A program made the position numbers and the translations under genes. From JAAFJU01 sp043764895 (lineage in GTDB: Bacteria; Cyanobacteriota; Cyanobacteriia; Leptolyngbyales; Leptolyngbyaceae), in NCBI GenBank assembly GCA_043764895.1, contig JAYUJY010000089.1, positions 1 to 32,218 on the forward strand: a DNA stretch of 32,218 nucleotides. The letters run 5' to 3'. Position 1 is the stretch's first letter, and each line of letters opens with the position of its first letter. Positions 1 through 8,159 of the stretch are shown piece by piece. The notes beneath the pieces were generated by a model. The model worked only from the letters and a program-made list of their open reading frames with translations, made no database searches and had not been told where the DNA came from.

Positions 1-800
1 CAAAGATAAAACATCGATCGCGCGATCGCCGCATCGCTGACCGTCACCATGTCACTCACATGCTCCAGCACAATGGGAAACGTCAAAGCCCCGAGGGAAG
101 GCGATCGTGCTCCGTCTGCAATGGTGTTGGTTTTCTCCGTGCGCTCCAGTTTTCCAGACAAAAACGATCGGGTTGCATCATCAGCGAGCTTTGGTTCCAC
201 GCCGATGATCTGGCAGTCGGGCGACAGGTGGCGGGCGGCGATCGTACTGCCTGAAATTAATCCACCACCGCCAACGCACACCAAGAGCAAATCCAACGGC
301 CCAACTTCTTCAATGAGTTCCTTCGCCACCGTGCCGTGCCCCGAAATAATATCCAAGTGATCGAATGGGGGAATCAATACCGCATCTCGCGTGGTCAAAA
401 TCTCGCGGGTGACATCTTCTCGGCTCTGGAAGGTGCGATCGTAGAAAATAATCTCTGCGCCATACTCTTTGGTCGCCGCTTGCTTGACGACTGGGGCATC
501 GCTTGGCATGACGATGGCGATGGGGATGTCCAATAGTTTTCCTGCTAACGCCATACCCTGCGCGTGGTTGCCCGAGGAATAGGCGATCGCCCCGCGTTTT
601 TGTTCTTCTGGCGTTAACTTCGAGAGCGCATAGTAAGCACCCCGAAACTTAAATGAACCCGTGCGCTGAAAATTTTCGCACTTGAAAAACACCTGACTTC
701 TGGTGCGCTGATCAATTACAGTTGACGTCAAAACCGGAGTCCGATGGGCAACTCCTGCCAGAACTTGAGCGGCCCGATCGATGGCTTCGTACGTCAACAT
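1..800 (-). CDS. Threonine dehydratase / serine racemase-like PLP enzyme, 3' end outside window
   Basis: The reading frame opens at the ATG at 798-800 and runs off the left edge after 266 codons, so the C-terminus is missing. The protein is a fold-type II PLP enzyme of the threonine dehydratase/serine racemase family, which deaminates threonine or serine (or racemises serine) in the cytoplasm. The motif SFKFRGA holds the Schiff-base lysine at about residue 51. The substrate loop SSGNHAQG is at about 75-82, and the phosphate-binding GGGGL loop lies near 177. Without the C-terminus I cannot tell a biosynthetic IlvA (C-terminal ACT domains) from the short catabolic or racemase form. The N-terminus starting almost directly at the catalytic domain fits either. 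It is the last visible gene of a minus-strand run and follows the 94-aa gene by 23 bp. Confidence 0.9.
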   Translation of the reverse strand, partial: MLTYEAIDRAAQVLAGVAHRTPVLTSTVIDQRTRSQVFFKCENFQRTGSFKFRGAYYALSKLTPEEQKRGAIAYSSGNHAQGMALAGKLLDIPIAIVMPSDAPVVKQAATKEYGAEIIFYDRTFQSREDVTREILTTRDAVLIPPFDHLDIISGHGTVAKELIEEVGPLDLLLVCVGGGGLISGSTIAARHLSPDCQIIGVEPKLADDATRSFLSGKLERTEKTNTIADGARSPSLGALTFPIVLEHVSDMVTVSDAAIARSMFYL

Positions 801-823
801 GATTCAAACTCTGAAGACTAGAT

Positions 824-1108
824 TTATTTAGGGCCGTAGAAGAATGCAATATCTTTAGGCTTCAACGGAGCAAATCCCGCCGCTTCCAGTTTTGCATCGA
901 GTTCAGCTTGGGGAATATGTTTTGCGCCAATGCGTACAATTCGCGATCGCATTGTGTTTGAGACGCCACTGCGCTGACGGCCTGCTTCTAAGGCCATGAC
1001 GCTTTTATAAAGGTCGAGTTTCGCCGCCGGAATCGCCGACCCGTCAAAATCTAAGCCACTCTCGATCGCCAGATCAATGGCATCTGCACCTGTTGTTTGT
1101 TCAGACAT
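824..1108 (-). CDS. Small conserved-looking cyanobacterial protein, function unknown
   Basis: This 94-aa ORF has sensible amino-acid composition and lies in line with its neighbours. It reads as one compact, mostly helical domain: an acidic N-terminus, a central stretch around ALEAGRQRSGVSNTMRSRI, and a C-terminal FAPLKPKDIAFFYG. There is no signal peptide, membrane segment or cysteine pair. I do not recognise a characterised family and assign no function. It sits 57 bp after the 2OG oxygenase gene and 23 bp before the dehydratase-like gene, all on the minus strand, so co-transcription is plausible. Confidence 0.75.
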   Translation of the reverse strand: MSEQTTGADAIDLAIESGLDFDGSAIPAAKLDLYKSVMALEAGRQRSGVSNTMRSRIVRIGAKHIPQAELDAKLEAAGFAPLKPKDIAFFYGPK

Positions 1109-1165
1109 AATTTAACTCCCTCAATAACGCGTCATCGCAAAATCCAATCGCTCTTAATAATACAG

Positions 1166-1750
1166 CTAATGATACAGCCAGCTTGTCCACGAATATTTGC
1201 GGCCCCGCGTGACCGGAAGCGATTGATGCGGATGCGTGTAGTAGGAGGGGAAAACGATCGCACTGCCTTTTTGGGGCGTGACTTTAATGCCTTGGCGATC
1301 GAAAAAGGTCTCGCCGCCTTCAAAATTATCATTGAGGTAGCCGACAATACTCACATCCCGCGTCGGAATCCCTTGCTCGACTTCCTTAAAACGGCTAGAG
1401 AGTAAAATATTATCAATGTGGCGCTTATATTGCTGACTGGGGGAGTAGCGCAAAATCGAACAGGGTTCAGCATGGGGAAACTGGACGCCGTAAACTTTAA
1501 AAAGCGCCTCTTGGATCACCTGAATTCGAGCCATCACGAGATCGTTCGCTGACTTCTGAATAGGGTTGCGTCGATCGAGTGGCAGGATGCCATTGTTGCG
1601 AATCTCCGTATCCACGGCCCCAATCAAAATCGTCGCCGCTTCAAACTGACAAAACTCAGCCACTTCAATCAGGTGATCGCAGGTTTCGGGTTCCAATAAA
1701 TTTTCTAACAGCAAAATATCGTTGCCCAAGTTTTTAACCGAATAACCCAC
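1166..1750 (-). CDS. 2-oxoglutarate/Fe(II)-dependent dioxygenase, prolyl-4-hydroxylase-like
   Basis: The 194-aa protein has the double-stranded beta-helix iron site of the 2OG-Fe(II) oxygenase (P4H) superfamily: H111-x-D113 in YKRHID, a distal histidine (H175 in HPHQSLPV), and a basic 2OG ligand in the downstream TRGRKYS segment (K185). FEGGETFF in the core also matches P4H-type enzymes. These enzymes couple oxidative decarboxylation of 2-oxoglutarate to hydroxylation of a protein or small molecule. The substrate cannot be read from the sequence. There is no signal peptide, so it is probably cytoplasmic. It starts 25 bp downstream of the FAD oxidoreductase gene, which suggests a two-gene oxidative unit. 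Confidence 0.88.
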   Translation of the reverse strand: MGYSVKNLGNDILLLENLLEPETCDHLIEVAEFCQFEAATILIGAVDTEIRNNGILPLDRRNPIQKSANDLVMARIQVIQEALFKVYGVQFPHAEPCSILRYSPSQQYKRHIDNILLSSRFKEVEQGIPTRDVSIVGYLNDNFEGGETFFDRQGIKVTPQKGSAIVFPSYYTHPHQSLPVTRGRKYSWTSWLYH

Positions 1751-1775
1751 AGGCGTTGTCCCTCTTTCGCGTCTA

Positions 1776-2876
1776 TTATTCTATCGTACCCAACATTTCC
1801 CGCACTTCGATCGCCGTTGCGGGTGCCAGCAAAACCCCATTTCGATAGTGCCCCGTTGCCAGCAGGACTTTAGGGGTGTCAAAACCCGTCGCCCATTCAA
1901 TCACGGGAGCCGGACGACCGACAGGCCGAGGACGAATTCCCTGCCAGGTTCGCAAACGATCGGCACTCGCAAGTTCTGGAACCAATGCGATCGCTTTTGC
2001 CCACATCGCATCAAAGGCATCTGGTTGGGCTATCAATGCCTCACCCTCCGTCTCAAACTCCACCGTCGCCCCCACCCAATACTCCCGGTTTTCGGGCGTC
2101 TGCTCCAAGGGAACGACATGGGTATCGTGGCCTGTGATCACGGGCTGAAATTCTGAATGGCCCAAGGGCTTTGGCGTCCGGACATGAATGGCTTGGCCCA
2201 ATACTGGACGCAAATCTAGGGGATTTTGCGCCGCGATCGATCGCATAATATCTGACGAACCCAACCCTGCCGACACCACCATGACATCACACCCTGGCGG
2301 CTCACTGTCCATTTCAAAATTCCACCGAAACATAACCCCTCGAAGTTGAGCTGCCGCAATCAATGCCTGAGTTAGGCGCGTCGGGTGGACCTGGCGATCG
2401 TCCGGCGAATACACTGCTGCCACGATGTTATTGAGATTCACCTGAGGACAGGCATTGCGAATGTGTTCGGGTTGCCACAGTTCAAGACGTCGATTCTGAC
2501 TAGGACGAAGCAGGGCTAACTTTTCCCACTGCGCCAAATCTTGCTCACTTCGATCGCCCTCATATTGCATCATCAAAATCCCTTGGCGGTTGTAGGGAAT
2601 ATGAACACCTACCGCTTTTTCCAGTTCAGGAATCACGCGATCGTACCAATCCAGTCCAGCTAACCGCCGCCGCAAGTTCTGCCCCTTTTCCTTTTTACAA
2701 ATCGCCCCCATCAGCACACCCAGCGCCGCGCCCGTACCTCCGGAGTAGCAGGTTTGATTTTCCTGAACGGGACCGCTTACACAGTCATAGACCGTAATCT
2801 CATGCCGCCGATCCATCGATAATTCGTACGCGATCGCACTCCCGACAATTCCCGCCCCAACGATCGCGATCTTCAT
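1776..2876 (-). CDS. FAD-dependent oxidoreductase, DAO / glycine oxidase-like
   Basis: A 366-aa flavoprotein of the D-amino-acid oxidase (DAO) family. The N-terminal Rossmann motif GAGIVGSAIAYEL binds the ADP part of FAD, and the C-terminal segment LLATGHYRNGVLLAPATA is the second FAD-contact motif typical of glycine oxidase/ThiO-like enzymes (TGHxRxGxxLxP). The likely activity is oxidative deamination of a small amine or amino acid, giving H2O2. A ThiO role in thiamine synthesis is possible but is not supported by an adjacent thiG. Two in-frame ATGs exist, at 2882 and 2876. The Shine-Dalgarno GGAGG abuts the first and lies 6 nt before the second, so 2876 is preferred. Confidence 0.88.
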   Translation of the reverse strand: MKIAIVGAGIVGSAIAYELSMDRRHEITVYDCVSGPVQENQTCYSGGTGAALGVLMGAICKKEKGQNLRRRLAGLDWYDRVIPELEKAVGVHIPYNRQGILMMQYEGDRSEQDLAQWEKLALLRPSQNRRLELWQPEHIRNACPQVNLNNIVAAVYSPDDRQVHPTRLTQALIAAAQLRGVMFRWNFEMDSEPPGCDVMVVSAGLGSSDIMRSIAAQNPLDLRPVLGQAIHVRTPKPLGHSEFQPVITGHDTHVVPLEQTPENREYWVGATVEFETEGEALIAQPDAFDAMWAKAIALVPELASADRLRTWQGIRPRPVGRPAPVIEWATGFDTPKVLLATGHYRNGVLLAPATAIEVREMLGTIE

Positions 2877-2945
2877 TCTCATCCTCCAAAAAAAAGATGC
2901 CCCAAAAGAGCATCCATCCCCATCAACCCAGATTCATTACTAGTT

Positions 2946-3407
2946 TTAGGCTTTCGGTAATAAGGCAAAAAACGTATCTAACGATCGGTTCAGGTTGGTG
3001 TAGCCTTTTGCCGCCGACTTGTAGTCCTTTTCCGAAGCAGCCCGATCGATCGCCGCCAGCGCATTTGTCAAATCTTTGGTTGCGGCCTGAGCTTGCTTTT
3101 TCGCGTCAGGAAATAACTCACTGGCAATAAATGACATACGAGTCCGCAGATCGCCCAATGGACCATGGATAAAATTCGGGATGAAGACATAATCTTCCTT
3201 TTCAATCAAGCGTTCCAACTCGCCAAAGCGATCGCGCATGACCTGAATCTGAGCAGCATAAGACTGGATTTCCGCAACTTGCTCAACGGAGTAAGTTTTA
3301 GGTTTCCCTTTCCTCGGTCTTGCATCTGCCGGATTTACGAACGCGATACATAGCACCATCACCAGCGTGAGAGCGATCGCCAAAACTGAACGAAACTTAG
3401 ACTTCAT
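2946..3407 (-). CDS. psbQ: Photosystem II extrinsic protein PsbQ (CyanoQ)
   Basis: This 153-aa protein matches cyanobacterial PsbQ in length and in its four-helix bundle pattern, with the hallmark FIHGPLGDLRTRMSFI after the first long helix and the terminal SLDTFFALLP. PsbQ is a lumenal extrinsic subunit that stabilises the oxygen-evolving complex. Residues 1-29 form a signal peptide: basic SKFR, a hydrophobic run, then AxA at 27-29, giving probable signal peptidase I cleavage before R30. Characterised cyanobacterial PsbQ proteins are lipoproteins. Here the only early cysteine (C20, context VMVLC) lies inside the hydrophobic run without a convincing lipobox. No strong ribosome-binding site is seen before the ATG. 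The gene is followed by about 70 bp before the oxidoreductase gene. Confidence 0.9.
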   Translation of the reverse strand: MKSKFRSVLAIALTLVMVLCIAFVNPADARPRKGKPKTYSVEQVAEIQSYAAQIQVMRDRFGELERLIEKEDYVFIPNFIHGPLGDLRTRMSFIASELFPDAKKQAQAATKDLTNALAAIDRAASEKDYKSAAKGYTNLNRSLDTFFALLPKA

Positions 3408-3586
3408 GACTAGATCACTATCTTGAGCAACACAACAAGCCGATAAATCGCTAACTCAAACCTCAAAAGGTCCATCGCTAGCCCTCATTCAAGAGTGTAT
3501 CAAAGTATGAGGGGACAAGACGGCTTACCCCCCGCGAATGTTACACGTCGTTAGATTTCCTTCGTCGAGACTTAGGCACCCAGGAA

Positions 3587-5358
3587 TCAAAACGTAAATG
3601 CCGTCCGCAGCGTCCCAATCACGGCGCTTTTATTCTCGTCAATCTGTCCCGGATTCGAGACCTAGACAACTCCCGGTGTGATGGAAATCCGATCGTTGAC
3701 TTGGTATTTGTAAAAGGCTTCTACGTGCAGCGGCGCAGAGTTCACGCCACCGCCGAAGGACAGATTTGCATTGGTTGCGTAGGGTTCGACGCCGACGACA
3801 AATCCGAGAAGGTTGCCTTTTTTGCCTAGGTCGGGAAATGCGGCACCGACGCCATAGGTGACGATCGTGGCGGCATCAGACCCACCCGGAATGCGGAAGT
3901 CCGCCGTGGCATAGGTTCCAAAGGCGTTCAAGATAAACTTGGGGCTGAATTTGTACGACGCTGAGATTCCGTAGGCGTTCACGATCGCATTTCCATCGCC
4001 AGCCGCTAAGGAATTGTTTGCGATCGCTGTTCCAACGGAGCCTTGAATTCCCCCGCCACCGTCAAAGATAGCCCCTGTTTTTTTGTAGGCATTGACGTAG
4101 GTTAGCGCCACTTGAAACGGTGATTGGGGTGGTGCGTAGCTGACTTGGGCCAGGAAACTACTGTCCCCATTGAACAAGCCGTTGCCTGCCGTGGGATTTG
4201 CGGCGGTCTTGGCCAAATATCCTGCACTGACCTGAATTCCACCGCCTAGGGCATAGTTCGTGCCGATGCCGGATCCGCCACCAATGCTATAGATGGGATT
4301 GCGCTGACCAACATGGAAATCGTGGTGGTTCCGCTATCTTTTGAGTCTAAGGCTGGATTCATCGTAGGCGCGTAGTCGTAATGCTGACCGTTCCAAGCGG
4401 GAATATAAAGTCCTAGTTTGTCACCGAAACGGGTGGAGTAAGAGAGCTTATCGATGCTGACCCGATTGTCGTAGTTTTCGCTTGCGCCATAGTTAATAGT
4501 CTGCAACCCATCCGAGTCACCGTTGGCATTGAGTCCGGCGGTGTCAACGGGACGGGCATTTCCGGCAGACAGGCGAGTCAGCAGTCGATCTTTTCCGGTA
4601 AAACTGGTGTTGAGACTGAGCCGAAGCCGATCTTGAAACACGGCCTGATTGCCCGATCGATTAAACTCCTGACTCAAAGCAAAAATTGCTTCACCCGAGA
4701 GCTTCGTCGTGGTTGAAAACTGCTGTTTTTCTAGGGTGGTGGTTTTGCTTTCTAAGGCATCGGTTCGACCTTGCAGGGTGGCGAGTTCTGCGGCAAATTG
4801 TTCTTACAACGTCCGCACTGTGGCCAGATCTTCTTTCTTGACCAGGTTGGCGGTCGAGGCAGCGATCAAATCATTAATCCGATCGAGGCAAGCATTCAGT
4901 CCTGCGGCAAACTCGTACCGCGTCATCGATCGATTGCCTCGGTACGTTTTGTCGGGGTAGCCCGCAATACAGCCATAGCGTTCAACCAGCGACTGCAAAG
5001 ACTGAAATGCCCAATCAGAAGGCTTCACGTCCGAAAGTTGGGCTACTGACGTGACTTGTGCCATGTCGATCGAAACCGTGGATGCGACTTGAGGAATGAC
5101 TTGAGGAATGACTTGAGGAACTTCAGCCGTGAGAATTTCCGTTGGGAATCTTTCTGGGGCAGAGACTGAGGGGCGATCGCGAGTCGTATCAACGGGTTTG
5201 GGCTGAACGGTTTCAGCACGATCGGACGTTATAGTCTCCGGACCCTCGATCGGTTCTCCTTGAGCTTGGACCGGAGCCGCGATCGCCACAAGTCCCAACG
5301 CCCCCAGACTCGCCCCAAAACTGACTAATTGCTGCATCGATCGCATAGAGTTCGCCAT
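3587..5358 (-). pseudogene. Broken SLH-domain/OprB-type porin (tandem paralogue of the intact gene upstream)
   Basis: Read through, this is a full-length porin colinear with the intact gene at 5459-7036: signal peptide (cleaved after VQAQ or nearby), SLH domain, coiled coil, OprB-like barrel and a terminal TFTF. Three independent lesions break it. (1) A TAA at 4804-4806 replaces the glutamine codon (CAA) of the intact copy, in VRTL*EQFAAEL. (2) A one-base deletion of T around 4310-4311 in the codon for F of FGQRNPIYSIGGG shifts the frame. (3) A TAG at 3662-3664 replaces the tryptophan codon of the paralogue in PGVxWVTNPG. The ATG at 5358 has no recognisable Shine-Dalgarno sequence and sits right behind the terminator of the intact gene. 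Programmed recoding at three sites is unlikely, so this is most probably a decayed tandem duplicate. Confidence 0.9.
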
Positions 5359-5385
5359 AAAAACTGAGTGTCCATCTAAACCAAA

Positions 5386-5415
5386 AAGAGCGCCCCAACT
5401 GCTTGGAGCGCTCTT
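5386..5415 (-). terminator. Intrinsic terminator of the intact porin gene
   Basis: The inverted repeat AAGAGCGC (5386-5393) / GCGCTCTT (5408-5415) is extended by CCAA/TTGG inside. On the minus strand it is followed directly by a TTTTT run. It lies 44 bp after the stop codon of the porin at 5459 and before the pseudogene ATG, so the duplicate is cut off from the upstream promoter. Confidence 0.8.
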
Positions 5416-5458
5416 CGATCTAAACCGCTACGACTTAGATTGCCATCATCCTAAAGAT

Positions 5459-7036
5459 TTAGAATGTGAATGTTGTACGAACAGTGCCGATGATAGCGCT
5501 ATTCGTATTAGCACCAGGTCCAGACGCTTGTCCAGGATTTGTAACCCAGATGACGCCAGGAGTGACAGAGATACGATCGTTCAATTGATACTTGTAGAAC
5601 CCTTCAAAGTGATAAGGAACATTAGAACCCGTGTAAGGTTCTGCTCCCACTACAAATCCAAGTAAGTTACCTTTTTTACCAAAATCAGGTAGAGCAACAC
5701 CCATGCCATAAGTCCATACATCACCAACAGTATCAGTGTTTGCGTAAGTGCCAAACGCATTCAGAACAAGCTGAGGACTGAGCTTAAAGGAGCCTGAAAG
5801 CCCATAAGCATTGACTTTAGTCGCTAGCAAAGGATTAGCTCGACCTGAACCAATTGAACTACCAGAACCGCCACCACCATCAAAGATCGCACCACTCTTC
5901 CGATAAGCATTTACGTAAGTTGCAGCAAGTTGGAATGGAGCCTTCTCAGGAGCGTAGCTAATTTGTCCCAAGAAACTGTTATCACCATTGAATAAGCCAG
6001 TTCCAGGATTAGGCGTTGCGGCTGAACCAACAGGATTGAGAACAGAACCAGCCAGATAACCACCGCTCAGTTGAATACCACCAAGATTGTAGTTCAAGCC
6101 AAGACCAGCACCACCACCGATCGAATAGATCGGGTTGCGCTGACCGAAGACTGAAAGCGAAGTGCTGCCGCTGTCGCCAGAATCTAACGCAGGACTAGCT
6201 GTAGGAGCGTAGTCATAGTGCAAGCCACCAGCAGCAGGAATGTAGACCTTTAGCTTGTCGTTCAGGCTGGTGTAGTAGGCTAACCAATCAACACTTACAC
6301 CGTTATTTCCACCAACGGCACCAAACTGAGAAGTTTGTAAGCCTTCGCCCAATGCACCGCGATCGAAACGACGAGCATTACCAGCAGCTAAACGAGTAAC
6401 AAGCAAATCCTTGCCCGTGAAGCTGGTGTTCAGGTTCAAGCGCACGCGATTTTGTAGTGCAACTTGGTTACCAGCAGCGCTACCACGGTTAAATTCTTGA
6501 GTGAGTGCGAAGATAACTTCACCCGCCAACTTAGTGGTGGTGGAGAACTGTTGCCTCTCAAGAGTTGCAGTCTTAGCTTCTAAGGCATCGACGCGACCGC
6601 GAAGGGTTGCCAGTTCTGCTGCGAACTGCTCTTGCAACTTACGAAGGACCGCCAAATCTTCTTTTTTGGCCATGTCAGCGGTGGACGCTGCGATCAAGTC
6701 ATTGACCCGATCCATACAAGCGTTCAGACCAGCGGCAAACTCATAACGAGTCATGGCGCGGTTGCCACGGTAGGTCTTGTCAGGATAACCAGCGATACAC
6801 CCGTAGCGCTCAACCAAGGACTGAAGCGCTTGGAAGGCCCAGTCAGTCGGCTTGACGTCAGAAAGCTGCGACACGGAGGTCACTTGCGCTTGAGCAGACT
6901 TGCCTTCAAGACTGTACTGGTTCAAGGAATCGACGGAGGTCATTTGGGCTTCTGCTTTAGCAGAGGAAGCACCCAAAACCAGAGCACCCAAGATAGCAGG
7001 GCTGACCAACAGCGCGTTCAATTTGAGATTCAACAT
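5459..7036 (-). CDS. SLH-domain outer-membrane porin, OprB-like (cyanobacterial Som type)
   Basis: The 525-aa protein has the architecture of cyanobacterial major porins. A signal peptide is cleaved after AKA at about residue 29. An SLH domain at about 52-115 (SQLSDVKPTDWAFQ, RYGCIAGYPDKTYRG, MTRYEFAAGLNACMDR) binds pyruvylated peptidoglycan-linked polymer. A coiled coil spans about 120-160. A beta-barrel of the OprB-related type ends in the terminal phenylalanine TFTF expected for BAM-dependent outer-membrane insertion. It probably passes small solutes or ions. The ATG has a good Shine-Dalgarno GAGGAG 8 nt upstream, embedded in a sequence complementary to the Yfr1 sRNA core. A tandem paralogue downstream is a pseudogene. 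The leader upstream is long, with no clear promoter that I can certify. Confidence 0.93.
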   Translation of the reverse strand: MLNLKLNALLVSPAILGALVLGASSAKAEAQMTSVDSLNQYSLEGKSAQAQVTSVSQLSDVKPTDWAFQALQSLVERYGCIAGYPDKTYRGNRAMTRYEFAAGLNACMDRVNDLIAASTADMAKKEDLAVLRKLQEQFAAELATLRGRVDALEAKTATLERQQFSTTTKLAGEVIFALTQEFNRGSAAGNQVALQNRVRLNLNTSFTGKDLLVTRLAAGNARRFDRGALGEGLQTSQFGAVGGNNGVSVDWLAYYTSLNDKLKVYIPAAGGLHYDYAPTASPALDSGDSGSTSLSVFGQRNPIYSIGGGAGLGLNYNLGGIQLSGGYLAGSVLNPVGSAATPNPGTGLFNGDNSFLGQISYAPEKAPFQLAATYVNAYRKSGAIFDGGGGSGSSIGSGRANPLLATKVNAYGLSGSFKLSPQLVLNAFGTYANTDTVGDVWTYGMGVALPDFGKKGNLLGFVVGAEPYTGSNVPYHFEGFYKYQLNDRISVTPGVIWVTNPGQASGPGANTNSAIIGTVRTTFTF

Positions 7037-7044
7037 TTTTAATT

Positions 7045-7053
7045 CTCCTCACA
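7045..7053 (-). promoter_or_regulatory. Candidate Yfr1 sRNA binding site over the porin Shine-Dalgarno
   Basis: On the minus strand the mRNA reads UGUGAGGAG just before the start codon of the porin. It is perfectly complementary over 9 nt to the CUCCUCACA core of Yfr1 (ACUCCUCACAC). Yfr1 is known to pair with porin mRNAs in Prochlorococcus. Part of this match is simply the Shine-Dalgarno sequence; the additional UGU is what makes it specific. The Yfr1 gene itself is not in the window. Confidence 0.5.
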
Positions 7054-7872
7054 TCTAGAGCGTTCAGCCAAAGCCTCACGCCACAACAACATAAATTTTC
7101 CTAATTCAGCTACTCACCAAAAACCCAAATCTAATGAGTCTGAATCTTTGCAGCTAAATTGTGTCCTGGGTAACAGGATATCAGTAGATGAGTATTTATA
7201 CCAACCACTCTTCCTGAAAACCATGGGCCTATATTAGGCGATCGCATCCAAAATCTAACACCCCCTATGTGCCAGTCTGTGAAGAGACCGTGACGAAAAC
7301 TCTTTATCTATCCATCAGCTTAAATCTTAGCTTTATAAAAAAGTCCCCAAAAACTATCCGCGCCTGAAGCCGTCTCTGGGTAGAAACAAACTTCAGGCGC
7401 GGTCTAGCGGGTCATCAGATGGAACCTTGACTGCCGGGAGGAACTCCAAACATCACCAAGCTTCTACGGATAGACTCAGAATAGGTCAACATCAAACACT
7501 GTTATGCAGACCATCACGCCAATGAAGGGTTATGACGCATAGCCAGCCGAAAACCTATGAATGGCTTGCTTAGAGAACAGCCCCGGCACACAGCCGGACA
7601 ACACCATACTGACAACCCAAGGATATACAACACTCTTGCATAAGCACCTCCAAAATTTACTAAAGGACAATTATCTCAAACGCAGTCGTAGCACGAGGCT
7701 TGATTGCGTAAGGCACGAGAATCTAGGACTCTCTATGCATCACCCTAGCATAATTTTTTTGATTTGGAAGATGGGTAACCCAATCCGAATCCACCCGCAT
7801 CAACGGTAGGATTCTTGCCTATACTAAGGACTGGACCTCGCTAATCTCGCCAATACGGAATAATCGATCGCT
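7054..7872. other. Gene-free 820-bp region between divergent porin and UPF0367 genes
   Basis: I find no convincing protein gene here. An 82-codon plus-strand frame at 7561-7809 has low-complexity, unconvincing composition and no ribosome-binding site. The region must hold the promoters of the porin (leftward) and the UPF0367 gene (rightward). It also holds the strong hairpin at 7358-7402, a CCGG/CCGG mini-hairpin near 7594-7608 and an AT-rich stretch near 7760. A non-coding RNA is possible. I compared it by eye with tmRNA, RNase P RNA and SRP RNA signatures and saw no match. Confidence 0.5.
7358..7402 (-). terminator. Perfect 12-bp inverted repeat, possible terminator of an unannotated RNA
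   Basis: CCGCGCCTGAAG (7358-7369) is the exact reverse complement of CTTCAGGCGCGG (7391-7402), with a 21-nt loop. Read on the minus strand, the second arm is followed by ATAGTTTTTGG and soon by another T-run. This would suit intrinsic termination of a leftward transcript starting in the gene-free region. No T-tract follows on the plus strand. It is not located just after any recognised gene. Confidence 0.45.
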
Positions 7873-8133
7873 ATGTTTATCTTGGAATTTACGCTCAAAA
7901 ATATCCCCGGCACTCTGAGTGTCCAGAAAAAGGACGCCGAAGCCGCCGAAGCTGCCTACCAGCAACTTACCAACGCCCTCAAAACCAACAGCGATCAGCT
8001 TATAGAACTGACCTGCGACCACCAAACGGGTAAAAAAATCGCCGTCCTCGGTAGCTCCCTCATCTCCGTCCAGATGTATGAAAAAACAGGTGGCGGCGCA
8101 GGTGGACGTGCGCCCGGTTTCTTCGCAGCTTAA
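7873..8133 (+). CDS. UPF0367 family protein
   Basis: An 86-aa protein recognisable as the cyanobacterial/plastid UPF0367 family by LSVQKKDAEAAEAAYQQL, the central LIELTCDHQTGKKIAVL, and the C-terminal SVQMYEK followed by a glycine-rich RAPGFFA tail. No biochemical function is established for the family. It is a small soluble protein without signal peptide or membrane span. The ATG at 7873 is the only sensible start. The ABC ATPase gene begins 26 bp after its stop, so the two are probably co-transcribed. Confidence 0.88.
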   Translation: MFILEFTLKNIPGTLSVQKKDAEAAEAAYQQLTNALKTNSDQLIELTCDHQTGKKIAVLGSSLISVQMYEKTGGGAGGRAPGFFAA

Positions 8134-8159
8134 GGGAAAGCGCATCAGGACTTAAGTTT

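Noticed and set aside
3587..5358. Three separate small genes instead of one broken porin
   Set aside because: The three frames align end to end with the intact paralogue, and the intervening codons read through stops and one shift without loss of similarity.
7561..7809. 82-codon frame in the gene-free region
   Set aside because: No ribosome-binding site, unnatural composition, and no recognisable motif.
7280..7860. tmRNA, RNase P RNA or SRP RNA
   Set aside because: None of the conserved core motifs of these RNAs could be found on either strand by eye.
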